Shown: positions 37,232 to 46,717, counted from the stretch's first letter. The stretch is 64,000 nt of DNA from Hymenobacter qilianensis (GCF_014489555.1 NZ_CP060784.1:372001-436000), one strand, 5' to 3'. Notes: generated from the sequence alone by a model not told the origin. Numbers and translations: made by a program.

Positions 37232-39349
37232 TTACCAAATACGGGCGCGCTGATTCTGAGCGCGTACCATTTTAGCATCTTCTTTACAGCCGAAAGCCTC
37301 GTAGAACTGGGGCATGTTCATCAGCGGGCCGTTGGTACGGTACTGCGCTGGCGAGTGCGAATCGGTGAGCACTTGCTGACGCAGATACTCGGGGCGGGCG
37401 TTGGTACGCCAGATCTGAGCCCACGACAGGAAGAAGCGCTGCTCGGGCGTAAAGCCATCGTACTTAGGCACATCGCCGTTCGGATACTTCTTCTTTAACT
37501 GCTTCTGTAGGGCAGTAAACGCAATGTTCAGACCGCCAAAGTCAGCCAGATTTTCGCCCATCGTCAGCTTGCCATTTACAAATACCGAGTCGAGGGGCGA
37601 GAACGCGCTGTATTGGGCTCCCACCATGTCGGCGCGCTGCGTGAACTTCTCCGCATCTTCCTTCGTCCACCAGTCGCGCAGGTTGCCTTCAGCATCAGAC
37701 TGACGACCACGGTCGTCGAAGCCGTGGGTGATTTCGTGACCAATTACGGCACCCATGCCGCCGTAGTTTACCGCGTCATCGGCCTTCGGATCGAAGAACG
37801 GCGGCTGCATGATGCCAGCGGGGAACACAATCTCATTCAGCGAAGAGTTGTAGTAGGCGTTCACCGTGGGCGGCGTCATGCCCCACTCGCCCCGATCGAT
37901 GGGCTTGCCAAACTTGCTCACGTTGTACTTATAATCCCACTGGCGGGCGTTCAGCACGTTTTGCACATACGAATCACGCGAGATGTCCAGCGCGGAATAG
38001 TCCTTCCACTTATCAGGATAGCCGATTTTCACTACGAACGCGTCCAGCTTTTTCTGAGCCTCCGTTTTGGTGGCCGCGCTCATCCAGTCCAGCTGCTTGA
38101 TATGCTCAGACATCGCTTCACGGATGTTGTTGACCATTTCCATGGCCTTCTCCTTGGTTTCGGGCGTGAAAGCCTTGTCCACGTAGAGCTGGCCGAAAGC
38201 TTCGCCCAACGCGCCGTCAGTCGCACGCAACATGCGTTTCCAGCGGGGTTGCTGCTCTTTAGCCCCGGTCAGCACTTGCGTGAAGCGGAACGACTCATCA
38301 TTGAATGACTTCGGCAAGGCATCGGCCACCGATGATACCACGTGCCAGCGCAGATAGGTTTTCCAGTCGGCAAGCGGTTCCGACTTCAGCGCCGTGCTGG
38401 CTTCTTTCAGGAACTCGGGCTGCCCAACAATTACTTCTTTCGCCGAACCTACGCCAAGCTGCTGCAACAGGCCGGGTACGTTCATGTTCGGGAATTGCTT
38501 GTTGGCCTCAGCCACCGTCATTTTGTTGTAGTTGGCATACGGGTCGCGCATGGCTACGCGGTCCTTCGAAGCTTTTGCCAACCGCGTTTCCAGACGCATC
38601 ACGGTGTTTGCGTTCTTGGCAGCGGTAGCTTCATTATCGCCGAGCAGCTTAAACATATTGGTCAGATATGTCATGTAAGCCGTGCGGATGGTTTTAGAGC
38701 GGCCGTCCTCCTTCAGATAGTAGTCGCGGTCGGGCAACGTCAGGCCGCCCTGCGACAGATACACCGCGTACTGGGTGCTGATTTTGCGGTCTTGAGCCAC
38801 ACCTGCGCCGAATACGGAACGGGTCCGCAGCATCTGCTGCCGCGCCAACGACGCCTGCAGACCTTTCAAGTCTTTGATGGCCGCAATGCGGTTTAACTCA
38901 GGCTGAAGCGGCTTCAGGCCGGCAGCATCAATAGCAGCCGAATCCATAGCGGAAGCGTAGAAGTCGCCTACCTTTTGCAGGTTGCTGCCTTTTGGGGCGC
39001 TGGTATTGGCGGCGGCATCCTGCAGAATCTGGCGCATCACGGCCTCGTTCTGGTTGATGAGCCCGTTCCAAGAGCTCCAGCGCGATTCGGCGGCCGGGAT
39101 GGGGTTATTCTTCAGCCAAGTGCCGGAAGCATACTGAAAAAAGTTGTCGCAGGGGTCTACCGACGTATCAATATTGGCCGGGTCCAGGCCCACGCCCTTT
39201 ACTACGGGAGCCGCAGTAGTAGTGGTAGTCGCGGTGGTAGTAGTCGAAGCGGTATCCGAGGTGGTCGGCGTCTTCGACGAGCTACACCCGGCCCAGGCAA
39301 AACTCGCCGCGGCCACGGCGGCCAGCGTCAGACTGTTCAGGTTTTTCAT
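37232..39349 (-). CDS. M13-family zinc metallopeptidase lipoprotein (copy 2)
   Basis: 705 residues with lipobox WAGC and a Thr-rich linker (TASTTTTATTTTTAAP). Same motifs as copy 1: DPCDNFFQYASGTWL, NAYYNSSLNEIVFPAG, VIGHEITHGFDDRGRQSD, GENLADFGGLNIAF, end RARIW. Long stretches are identical between the copies (for example KIGYPD-KWKDYSAL and the ATDGALGEAFGQLYVDKAF segment). The main differences lie in the linker and the insert KKKYPNGDVPKYDG. Recent tandem duplication is the simplest reading. Confidence 0.93.
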   Translation of the reverse strand: MKNLNSLTLAAVAAASFAWAGCSSSKTPTTSDTASTTTTATTTTTAAPVVKGVGLDPANIDTSVDPCDNFFQYASGTWLKNNPIPAAESRWSSWNGLINQNEAVMRQILQDAAANTSAPKGSNLQKVGDFYASAMDSAAIDAAGLKPLQPELNRIAAIKDLKGLQASLARQQMLRTRSVFGAGVAQDRKISTQYAVYLSQGGLTLPDRDYYLKEDGRSKTIRTAYMTYLTNMFKLLGDNEATAAKNANTVMRLETRLAKASKDRVAMRDPYANYNKMTVAEANKQFPNMNVPGLLQQLGVGSAKEVIVGQPEFLKEASTALKSEPLADWKTYLRWHVVSSVADALPKSFNDESFRFTQVLTGAKEQQPRWKRMLRATDGALGEAFGQLYVDKAFTPETKEKAMEMVNNIREAMSEHIKQLDWMSAATKTEAQKKLDAFVVKIGYPDKWKDYSALDISRDSYVQNVLNARQWDYKYNVSKFGKPIDRGEWGMTPPTVNAYYNSSLNEIVFPAGIMQPPFFDPKADDAVNYGGMGAVIGHEITHGFDDRGRQSDAEGNLRDWWTKEDAEKFTQRADMVGAQYSAFSPLDSVFVNGKLTMGENLADFGGLNIAFTALQKQLKKKYPNGDVPKYDGFTPEQRFFLSWAQIWRTNARPEYLRQQVLTDSHSPAQYRTNGPLMNMPQFYEAFGCKEDAKMVRAQNQRARIW

Positions 39350-39506
39350 ATGAACTTGGATGAGTGAAAAGTAGGTTGAGGCAAGAAAGATAAGCGAAAG
39401 CGTGCAAATGGATGAGGGCTAAGTTCTACTTTCTCAAATTCAGACAGCTATATACTCCACGGCTTTTCCTTGCTCCCGCCGCCCTCAATTGCGTACTTTG
39501 CTACCT

Positions 39507-40938
39507 ATGCCGCCGCTCTTTAATCGTCGCCCCGAGCCAAATTTGCCCCCAGCCGTCCGCCGCTGGCTTTGCCCCTGGCCGAGCTGCTGCTGCGCGTAAA
39601 GCAAACCCTCACTGACCGCTTTGCCGAATCATATTGGGTACTCGCCGAAATTGCGGAGCTGACCCCGCCTCGCCACGACGGCGCCCACTGCTACCTCACC
39701 CTCACCGACCAGCACCGCACCGGCCGCGGCGCCGAGCTGAAGGCCCAGGCCCGCGCTACCATCTGGAGTCAGCGCTATCAGGCGTTGGCACCAGCTTTTT
39801 ATGAAGCCACTGGCCAGGAGCTACAGCCGGGCCTGAAGGTGATGCTGCGGGTGCAAATCAAGTTTCATGAGCAGTACGGCCTGAGCCTCGATGTGCTGGC
39901 TCTCGACCCGACGTATACCGTCGGCGACCTGGCCCGCCAGCGCCTTGATACCGTGCGCAAGCTCACCGCGAAGGGCCTGCTCGATAGGCAGAAGCGGCTG
40001 CCACTTGCCATTGGTCCCCAGCGCCTGGCCGTTATTTCGTCGCCCACGGCCGCTGGCTTTCAGGATTTTATGCAGCAGCTCAGCGAATCGGTGTTTGATT
40101 TTTCCGTAACGCTGGTGCCTGCGCTGATGCAAGGCACGGAGGCGCCCGCCAGCATTCGGGCGGCGCTCGACCATATACGGCCCCGGCGACGCTACTTCGA
40201 TGCGGTGGTTATTATTCGGGCGGTGGGGGAAAAACCGACCTGCTGGCCTTCGACGATTATGGGCTGGCGGCCGCCGTGGGAGCTTTTCCCGTGCCCGTTA
40301 TTACCGGCATCGGCCACGAGCGCGACGAAGCAGTAGTTGACCTGACGGCGCACACGGCCCTGAAAACGCCTACGGCCGTTGCTATTTTCTTCCTGGATCG
40401 CCTGGCTCGCCTCGATGCTGCTTTTGATGGCTACGCCGAGCGTATTCGGGAGCTGTCATTAGGTCAGGTTCAAACCGCTGCCGACCAGCTGCACCGGCTT
40501 GTGCGCTACACGCACCAAGCGGCTCAAACGCAGTTTATAGAGCAGCGCACCCTCCTGCATCAGCGCATCCGGCAGGCGGCCACGGCTCCGCGGGCACAGC
40601 TGAGGCAGCAGCACCGCATTCTGGATCGGACCCGTCATGTAGCGCAGCGGGCGGCCCAACAGGCGCTGGCTGGTCAGCAACGACAGCTGCGCACGTTTGG
40701 CCGGGCCTTGGCCCAACGGTTTCGGCGCCACCAGCAGCGACGCCAATTACAGCTGCTGCGTCGGCGCTACCAGTTGCAGCTGGCCACTGAGCGCCTGCTG
40801 CATCGGGCCGAGCTACGACTGGCGCAGTTGCGGCCCGCAGCAGTGCCTGAAGCGCTGGGGGCTTTTTGGCAGGCACTGCAACCGTACTTCCATCACAAGA
40901 CACTGCTGCTTCCGGCTAAACTCTCAACCCTGGCTTAG
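39507..40938 (+). CDS. xseA: Exodeoxyribonuclease VII large subunit (two frameshifts as assembled)
   Basis: The N-terminal OB fold (SYWVLAEIAELTPPRHDGAHCYLTL type) is followed by the catalytic domain (LPLAIGPQRLAVISSPTAAG and ITGIGHERDEAVVDLTAHTALKTPTAVA). Breaks: the C-tract 39546-39550 (one more C gives NLPPSRPPLALPLAELLL) and near 40218, where one more G gives IIRGGGGKTDLLAFDDY, restoring the conserved RGGG. The rest is a long Arg/Gln-rich helical region as in XseA. Corrected length about 478 residues. With XseB (next gene) it degrades single-stranded DNA into short oligonucleotides. Confidence 0.9.
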
Positions 40939-41072
40939 CTAGCGTAATACAGTATAAAAGCAGCATAGCCGGCTGTAACGATGCTTTTACTTATAAAAAA
41001 AGCCCCCCACTTTATATTTCCATTACTGTGCGGCCTACTTAGTTTGCTAAGCGCTGCCTGACACCTTTCCCC

Positions 41073-41405
41073 ATGACCAACGACCTGACTTATCGCCAAG
41101 CTATTGAAGAGCTGGAAACCATTCTGCGAGCCCTCGAAACCGATACAATAGACGTGGACGACCTTACGGCCCGCGTGCAGCGCTCCGCCGAGCTGATCCG
41201 GCTGTGCAAGCAAAAGCTCCGCTCCGCCGAATCGGCTATCGACCGTGTGTTTGAAAACCTGGACGACGAAGACGAACTGCAAGAAGATTTCACGGACGAA
41301 GATGATGCGGATCAGACTCCTCCCCCGCCCGTTTCAAGTGGTCGGGTCTTGCGTCCTCGTCCTATGGCTCCGCCGCCCGATGCCTCTGGCCAGCTGCCTT
41401 TCTAA
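41073..41405 (+). CDS. xseB: Exodeoxyribonuclease VII small subunit
   Basis: 110 residues. The first about 65 match XseB: LTYRQAIEELETILRALET, then DVDDLTARVQRSAELIRLCKQKL and AESAIDRVFENL. A C-terminal extension of acidic and Pro-rich residues (EDDADQTPPPPVSSG) makes it longer than usual. It lies 134 bases after xseA in the same direction, with a C-tract motif between, so it may have its own promoter. It binds XseA to form the active complex. Confidence 0.9.
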   Translation: MTNDLTYRQAIEELETILRALETDTIDVDDLTARVQRSAELIRLCKQKLRSAESAIDRVFENLDDEDELQEDFTDEDDADQTPPPPVSSGRVLRPRPMAPPPDASGQLPF

Positions 41406-41579
41406 GTGGCCCTGAGGCACTCCGAATTTGAGTGTGATATGTAATAGCTTATTTTCAAATGATACAGGTGTGGCATGTTTTAATCCAACAGGCCATACTT
41501 ATATTTGGATCCGCCAATATGCTTATGGTGTATCTGGCTTCATTTCTATTCCTAACACACCTATTTCACACTCACTTTT

Positions 41580-41960
41580 ATGGACGTTACTATACCCCCA
41601 TTTGACCCCTGCGCCGGCAAACGAATGAAGCTAAAAGATGCGGTTCGCTGGACTGAGAAATTTCGCCGGGACCACAACCAACCAACCGACAAGCCTACAT
41701 TATCGCACTATTTCGGCAAAGATTTTCTGCTTGATATGCTAAATGAGAAGCCTGAATGTGCCGGTTTGCGCTTCTATCAGGCCATCGATGATTTGGGCGT
41801 AGGCCGGGTGGTAGTAGTTGGCGTCGATGACAAAGGCAACGACTTGCTGCCTCACCGTATGAGTGACGGTACTTTACCAGACGACGGAGACGATGCAGTG
41901 GGCGATACCCCTATGGGGTGCCCTGATAATTGCGACCCCAATAGTCCGCTGATGCAGTAG
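41580..41960 (+). CDS. Hypothetical protein with acidic Cys-containing tail
   Basis: 126 residues starting MDVTIPPFDPCAGKRMK. Mixed helix/strand core (DAVRWTEKFRRDH; AGLRFYQAIDDLGVGRVVVVG) and a tail with PDDGDDAV and GCPDNCDPNSPL. No known family recognised. It starts after an AT-rich spacer and lies 32 bases before the membrane protein at 41993, so the two are probably an operon. Confidence 0.65.
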   Translation: MDVTIPPFDPCAGKRMKLKDAVRWTEKFRRDHNQPTDKPTLSHYFGKDFLLDMLNEKPECAGLRFYQAIDDLGVGRVVVVGVDDKGNDLLPHRMSDGTLPDDGDDAVGDTPMGCPDNCDPNSPLMQ

Positions 41961-41992
41961 CACTACTGTTATTTACGACCAATCAAATTACT

Positions 41993-42784
41993 ATGGACTC
42001 TTGGGCGCGGCTTCATCTCGTTAATCGGGTTTTAGAGGCCGCGCCTTTGTTGCCGTTTGCGGTGGCTTTTCTAAGGCGGCGCAATATTCCTTACAAGCTC
42101 AAGCCAGTCTACTACTACATTGGCGCCGAAGCATTTTTCTTTTTTTTAGATAGAATAAGTCGAATCACAATTCATAACAACATCTATATCTATCACTTAG
42201 GCACGCTTCTGCTCGTTTTTTTCGTAGCTCAGACATACCGCCGCCTGCTACCTCCTAGTCGCGTTCGAGCAGCTATTCCGATAAGCTTAATTCTCTTTTC
42301 AGGAGTTGCCTTCCTAGATGCCGCTTTCTTAAGTGGCTTGTTCACTTATCTCAATACCTATTCGCATTCTTTTGGCTGCACTATTCTTATTGTTTTGGCA
42401 TTGGTTCATATTTCCCATTTAATTAACTCATCCCCCTATACTGCGCTGGAAAAACAACCAGACTTCTTTTTGAGTGTGGCGGTGCTACTATACAGTTCGT
42501 GCTCAATTATCTCTTTTGTAGCAGTCAAAACAATCTATATTTCTGACTATGACTATCATACAAGGCTGAATTTAGACAGGCTTTTTACTACGCCAGATGT
42601 ACTGCTTTTTGCCATTGCTATGGCGCTATTAGCTTGGATGTTCGCCTTTTATCCGCTTAGCACTGCTCCCCGCCGTGCCCTGCCTAAATGGCTGCATTAC
42701 AGTAGTTGGCAGCCGCGCCCTTTCCGCTTGCTGTACCAGCCGCTTTCTGAGCAGCTACGGAATGAGGAACTTCGAAAGTGTTAG
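41993..42784 (+). CDS. Multi-pass membrane protein of unknown function
   Basis: 263 residues with about seven hydrophobic segments (LLPFAVAFL, YYYIGAEAFFFFL, LGTLLLVFFVAQ, AIPISLILFSGVAFL, GCTILIVLALV, FLSVAVLLYSSCSIISF, LLFAIAMALLAWMFAF) and a basic C-terminus. Such 7-helix arrays occur as sensor or signal-input modules, but no catalytic domain is fused. The DNA is AT-richer than its neighbours. It is followed by a histidine kinase and a receiver protein in the same direction; a shared signalling role is inference. Confidence 0.7.
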   Translation: MDSWARLHLVNRVLEAAPLLPFAVAFLRRRNIPYKLKPVYYYIGAEAFFFFLDRISRITIHNNIYIYHLGTLLLVFFVAQTYRRLLPPSRVRAAIPISLILFSGVAFLDAAFLSGLFTYLNTYSHSFGCTILIVLALVHISHLINSSPYTALEKQPDFFLSVAVLLYSSCSIISFVAVKTIYISDYDYHTRLNLDRLFTTPDVLLFAIAMALLAWMFAFYPLSTAPRRALPKWLHYSSWQPRPFRLLYQPLSEQLRNEELRKC

Positions 42785-42928
42785 GTATTTAACATTCGCT
42801 CTTAGTTACCTTTATCCGTACTATGGGGGCATTTCTCCATATTCTTGGCTGTTGTTTTAATCTAATACTTTCTTCCCACTAAGTACGCGTCTGTTAGCAG
42901 ATGGTGAGACTTGGTGAAGTTGCCCATT

Positions 42929-43747
42929 ATGTCGAAGGAGCTTATTGCCCTCCTGCTTATCACACCCATTCTGCTGCTGCTGGCCGGCGGCATTGTGACG
43001 TTTGTGATCCGGGATCAGCGGCGGCGCATGCGACAGCAGCTGGAGTTGCAGAAGATGCGCGAAGATGGTCAGCAACAGGCACTTGAAGCCGCTCTGCTTG
43101 CCCAGGAAGAAGAGCGCCAGCGCATTGCTGCCGATCTGCATGATGGGGTGGGCACCACACTGGCCATTGCCAAAATGCACTTGCACTCTCTCGGCGACCC
43201 CGCCCGCACAAAGGAAGCCACCGATCTGCTCGACCAGGTAATTACGGAGGTGCGACGGATTTCTCGTAATCTGTTGCCGGCAGCTTTACAGAAGTTCGGG
43301 CTGCCCTTCGCGCTGGATGCGCTGGCCCGCACCGTACCGCCTGATGCGCAAACGAAGGTCTTTATAGAGCAGGAAGGCACCCCCCGCCGCCTCGATCCTG
43401 CCCTGGAATTGATTGTGTACCGCATTGCGCAGGAGCTGCTGGGCAATGGCCTCAAACATGCACAAGCCGATACGTTGCGCATTGCTGTTAACTTTCAAGA
43501 GCAGCAGCTCAGCTTACATTACAGTGATGATGGAATAGGATTTAACCCCATTGCCAACGAGAGTGTGCCCGCCCCCGGCACCCGTACTGGGCTGGGGCTT
43601 ACCAACTTACGAAGCCGGGTGGCCGTGCTGCGCGGCACCCTTCACCATGAGTCTGCTCCGGGCGATGGTACTCGGGTTTGGATTACACTCCCAATTCCCT
43701 ATCTTGTTAATGATCAGGCAAATATAAATGCACATATCCATGAATAG
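42929..43747 (+). CDS. NarL-type membrane histidine kinase
   Basis: Starting at ATG 42929 (MSKELIALL), about 272 residues. One membrane helix (IALLLITPILLLLAGG), then a basic coiled coil and the HisKA_3 phospho-acceptor EEERQRIAADLHDGVGTTL. The HATPase domain shows the N-box (QELLGNGLKHAQAD), G1 (YSDDGIGF) and G2 (GLGLTNLRSRV). It has almost no extracellular domain, so it probably senses through membrane or partner contacts. Its last codons overlap the start of the receiver gene, which argues for one operon. Confidence 0.88.
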   Translation: MSKELIALLLITPILLLLAGGIVTFVIRDQRRRMRQQLELQKMREDGQQQALEAALLAQEEERQRIAADLHDGVGTTLAIAKMHLHSLGDPARTKEATDLLDQVITEVRRISRNLLPAALQKFGLPFALDALARTVPPDAQTKVFIEQEGTPRRLDPALELIVYRIAQELLGNGLKHAQADTLRIAVNFQEQQLSLHYSDDGIGFNPIANESVPAPGTRTGLGLTNLRSRVAVLRGTLHHESAPGDGTRVWITLPIPYLVNDQANINAHIHE

Positions 43748-44153
43748 TGATATTATTCGCGTCGCGGTTGTTGATGACCATTTGTTATTTCGTAAAGGTT
43801 TACGGGCTTTGGTTAGTGGTTTTACTGGTATGGAGGTCCTGTTCGAAGCCGGCGACGGACAAGAGCTTCTGGAGCGATTGGACTTTGGGGTAGTGCCCGA
43901 CGTGATTCTGATGGACTTGCAGATGCCCGTGCTCGACGGTTTGCAAACGATTCGGCTGCTTCGGGTTCAATACCCGTATGTGCGGGTCATTATTATTTCT
44001 ATGCATGATGAGCCTGAATTGATCGACAATCTGCGGGCCGAGGGCGCGCATGGCTATCTGCTCAAAAACGCGAACCCGGAAGAGGTGCGGAAGTCTATCG
44101 AAGTTGTTATTCGTCAGAAGATAGCCCGGCCTGCTTCGTTGCTTAAGAAATGA
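43740..44153 (+). CDS. Stand-alone response regulator receiver domain
   Basis: About 137 residues from MNSDIIRVAVVDDH. The acidic pair VVDDH, the phospho-acceptor Asp in DVILMDLQMPVLDG, the Thr/Ser site in VIIISMHDE and the Lys in HGYLLKNANPEE are all present. The sequence ends ARPASLLKK and stops before any LuxR-type DNA-binding domain, unlike normal NarL regulators of about 210 residues. It overlaps the kinase by eight bases. Output must come from another partner. Confidence 0.87.
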   Translation: MNSDIIRVAVVDDHLLFRKGLRALVSGFTGMEVLFEAGDGQELLERLDFGVVPDVILMDLQMPVLDGLQTIRLLRVQYPYVRVIIISMHDEPELIDNLRAEGAHGYLLKNANPEEVRKSIEVVIRQKIARPASLLKK

Positions 44154-44177
44154 TTCATAATATATTACTGCTTCACT

Positions 44178-44210
44178 AAAAAGCCCCCAGCAAATATCTG
44201 GGGGCTTTTT
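44178..44210. terminator. Intrinsic terminator between convergent genes
   Basis: A5, GCCCCCAGC, loop, ATCTGGGGGC, T5. It ends the signalling operon and serves the minus-strand alkyltransferase-like gene. Confidence 0.85.
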
Positions 44211-44258
44211 AGTGAATTCGCCAGCTGATTTTGCGTGGTCAGCGGCTGGCGCTACATA

Positions 44259-44621
44259 CTAGATTAACTCCTGCGCTGGGTCCCAGAAGACCTTTTTAAA
44301 ATCCTGCACCTGATCGTCGGCTACCCGTACGCCTTCGGCTTCCAGTGTTTCCTGCATGGCGGTAGGCGTAGCAAAATGGTGGCGCCCCGTAAGCAAACCG
44401 TTCCTATTGACGACGCGTTGGGCCGGTACCTGCTCCAGTCCGCGGGCCGGCACGGCAGCAATGAGGGCATACCCTACCATACGCGCCCCGTGGCGGGCAC
44501 CGAGGTAGTGCGCGATAGCGCCGTACGTACTCACCCGGCCGGGCGGAATCAGCCGAACAACTTCGTGCACATCCTGAAAAAAATTGCGCTGGCTGTCTGC
44601 CTGTTCTTTGGGTGTGTTCAT
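44259..44621 (-). CDS. Alkyltransferase-like protein (MGMT family without active Cys)
   Basis: 120 residues from MNTPKEQADSQRNFF. It contains the DNA-binding half of MGMT (EVVRLIPPGRVSTYGAIAHYLG, ARMVGYALIAA). Where the active-site PCHRV should be there is PAQRVVNRNG, so the Cys is replaced by Ala and the His by Gln. Such ATL proteins bind O6-alkylguanine and flag it for nucleotide excision repair rather than repairing it. Cytoplasmic; upstream DNA to 44750 is not part of the gene. Confidence 0.85.
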   Translation of the reverse strand: MNTPKEQADSQRNFFQDVHEVVRLIPPGRVSTYGAIAHYLGARHGARMVGYALIAAVPARGLEQVPAQRVVNRNGLLTGRHHFATPTAMQETLEAEGVRVADDQVQDFKKVFWDPAQELI

Positions 44622-44807
44622 AGGGCAAAGTAAACGGAAAACCGCGTCCAAACCGGCCAGCAAAACAAGCTCCACTGTAGCAAAATACCGTTTTTTTATA
44701 CTAACCCGACTCCCCTTACAGTCGTACCATAGCAGGACGAGGCTTAGCAAGAGCCTCGTTTTGTTTCTCGTTTTAATTCCTCAACCCATCCAACCTAACA
44801 AACTGCT

Positions 44808-45302
44808 ATGTTCGACAAACTAGAAAGCCTCGACGATTTATTCGAAATGCAACTCAAAGACCTTTACAGCGCCGAGAATCAGCTGGTGAAGGCCCTGCCA
44901 AAAATGGCGGCTGAAGCTAAAGATGGGCGTTTGCGCCAAGGTTTTGAGAAGCACCTGCAGGAAACCAAAAACCAGGTGGCCCGACTGGAGCAAATCGGTA
45001 AGGCAATGGACCTGAAGCTGAGCGGCCACACCTGCAAAGCAATGGAAGGACTGATTGCCGAAGGCAATGAAACCATGTCGGAGAATGCAACCGACGAAGT
45101 AATGGACGCTGCCCTGATTGCCTCCTCCCAGCGCATCGAGCACTACGAAATTGCTGGCTACGGTACGGCTGCTCACTACGCCGAGCGCCTGGGCCACAGC
45201 GAAGCGGCTTCTTTGCTCCGTCAGTCATTGCAGGAAGAGCAACTGACTGATACCAAACTCAACGACCTGGCGAAGAACTACCTGAACCAGAAGGCGATGT
45301 AA
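44808..45302 (+). CDS. Ferritin-like DUF892 (YciF/YciE-type) protein
   Basis: 164 residues. The start LESLDDLFEMQLKDLYSAE and the segments ALPKMAAEAKDGRLRQGFE and RIEHYEIAGYGTAAHYAERLG are the DUF892 pattern. Glu and His residues of the four-helix bundle (E in YSAEN, E in EHYEIAG) could bind two metals. The family is linked to stress response. Single gene with terminator at 45322. Confidence 0.9.
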   Translation: MFDKLESLDDLFEMQLKDLYSAENQLVKALPKMAAEAKDGRLRQGFEKHLQETKNQVARLEQIGKAMDLKLSGHTCKAMEGLIAEGNETMSENATDEVMDAALIASSQRIEHYEIAGYGTAAHYAERLGHSEAASLLRQSLQEEQLTDTKLNDLAKNYLNQKAM

Positions 45303-45321
45303 GCTTTCTGAATATTTTTAC

Positions 45322-45351
45322 AAAAAAGCCTGCAACCTGCAGGCTTTTTTT
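45322..45351 (+). terminator. Intrinsic terminator after DUF892 gene
   Basis: A6, GCCTGCA, loop ACC, TGCAGGC, T7; perfect stem. Confidence 0.9.
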
Positions 45352-45562
45352 GTGTCATAAGTGGCTAGGCGAACCATTTTAAAAAGGGCAGCTAATGCCA
45401 CTGGGGGGCAAAATCGGCTTGCGGATACTTTATCTGAACCACTTATTTACCCCTCCCGACGGCTACAACTAAACTTACGAAGGGGCCGCGGCGTTGATAT
45501 ACATCGCTGCCCCAAAGGTCTTTATAACACTGATACTGAGTTGGGAATAGCTCCCTCATCAC

Positions 45563-46717
45563 ATGCAAACTAAGGAGAAAGAAGTACTTGTGCCCGAAGA
45601 GATAGAAGAGTCGCGCCCCGGGCGCAGAATACTCTGGATTGTCCTGACTGTAGCAGCCATTGCCGCAGCGGTTTTTGTTAAGATGCGTTACTTTCCTTCC
45701 CCCACGGCGGGTGGAAAAGGAGGTCCAGGGGGCAAAAGTGCTCCGGGCGGTGGCCGTGGGGGCGCGGGTGGCGGTGGAGGCGCTAAAGCTCCAGTGCAGG
45801 TGTATGTGGTACAACCCACCAATTTATCTGATCAGGTGGCCGCTACCGGCTCAGTTCTCCCCGACGAATCGGTAGTTATTAAAAGCGAGCTTTCTGGCAA
45901 AATCACCAGCCTGAACATCAGGGAAGGCCAGCCGGTGAAGAAAGGCCAGTTGCTTTTCAGCATCAATGCCGATGAAGCGCAGGCAGCTATTCGCAAGCAG
46001 GAATACAATATTAAGCTCTACCGCGACCAGGAGCGGCGCCAGCGCACGCTGCTGGAGAAGGAATATATCAGTGCTCAGGAATATGAGCAGGCCAATAACC
46101 AGTACCTCACGGCCCAATCGGACTTGCAGGCGCTACGGGCCACCCTCGACCGCGCTTTCGTACGTGCTCCCTTCGATGGAGTGCTTGGCCTGACGACTGC
46201 CACCGTTGGCACTTATGTGAGCCCTGGCTTTGAAATCACGACGCTTTCCCGCGTGCGGCCCGTCAAGATTGACTTTGCCGTGCCCGGCCGCTTTGCTAAC
46301 AATGTGCGCGTCGGCGACGTGGTGAAGGTGACTGATGAAGGTACCAATAAGCAGTACGACGCTAAGGTTTACGCCATCGATCCTCAGATTGACCCCGTAA
46401 GCCGCACCCAACCCGTGCGTGCCCGCTACGCCAACACCAAAGACGAGCTGCGTCCCGGCGCTTTCGTAAAAGTGAACCTGCAGCTCGGCGCATCAACTGA
46501 TGCTTTGCAGGTGCCCACCGAGGCCGTGATTCCGGAAGCCAGCGGCTACAGTGTGTACACGGTAGAAAACGGGAAAATGGCCCCCAAGAAGGTAAAAATC
46601 GGTATTCGCTCTGATAAAGTGATTCAGATAACCGATGGCTTGGCCGTAGGTGACTCCGTGATTCGAACCGGTATTCTACAAGTGAAGCCCGGCGACGCTG
46701 TACGCGTGATTAAGTAA
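45563..46717 (+). CDS. RND efflux periplasmic adaptor (membrane fusion protein)
   Basis: 384 residues. One N-terminal membrane helix (ILWIVLTVAAIAAAVFV) and a long Gly-rich linker (residues about 50-75). The lipoyl half-motifs are VVIKSELSGKITSLNIREG and ALRATLDRAFVRAPFDGVLG. The coiled-coil hairpin lies between, and beta-barrel and membrane-proximal domains follow (VDFAVP type, LRPGAFVKVNLQL, VPTEAVIPE). It links the inner-membrane pump (next gene, 50 bases on) to the outer-membrane channel at 49942. Confidence 0.92.
   Translation: MQTKEKEVLVPEEIEESRPGRRILWIVLTVAAIAAAVFVKMRYFPSPTAGGKGGPGGKSAPGGGRGGAGGGGGAKAPVQVYVVQPTNLSDQVAATGSVLPDESVVIKSELSGKITSLNIREGQPVKKGQLLFSINADEAQAAIRKQEYNIKLYRDQERRQRTLLEKEYISAQEYEQANNQYLTAQSDLQALRATLDRAFVRAPFDGVLGLTTATVGTYVSPGFEITTLSRVRPVKIDFAVPGRFANNVRVGDVVKVTDEGTNKQYDAKVYAIDPQIDPVSRTQPVRARYANTKDELRPGAFVKVNLQLGASTDALQVPTEAVIPEASGYSVYTVENGKMAPKKVKIGIRSDKVIQITDGLAVGDSVIRTGILQVKPGDAVRVIK

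Noticed and set aside
38305..38896. Plus-strand frames inside the second M13 gene
   Set aside because: Antisense shadows mirrored in the first M13 gene because of the duplication.
41428..41628. 66-codon open frame between xseB and the 41580 gene
   Set aside because: It overlaps the start of the next gene, has no family features and lies in AT-rich promoter DNA.
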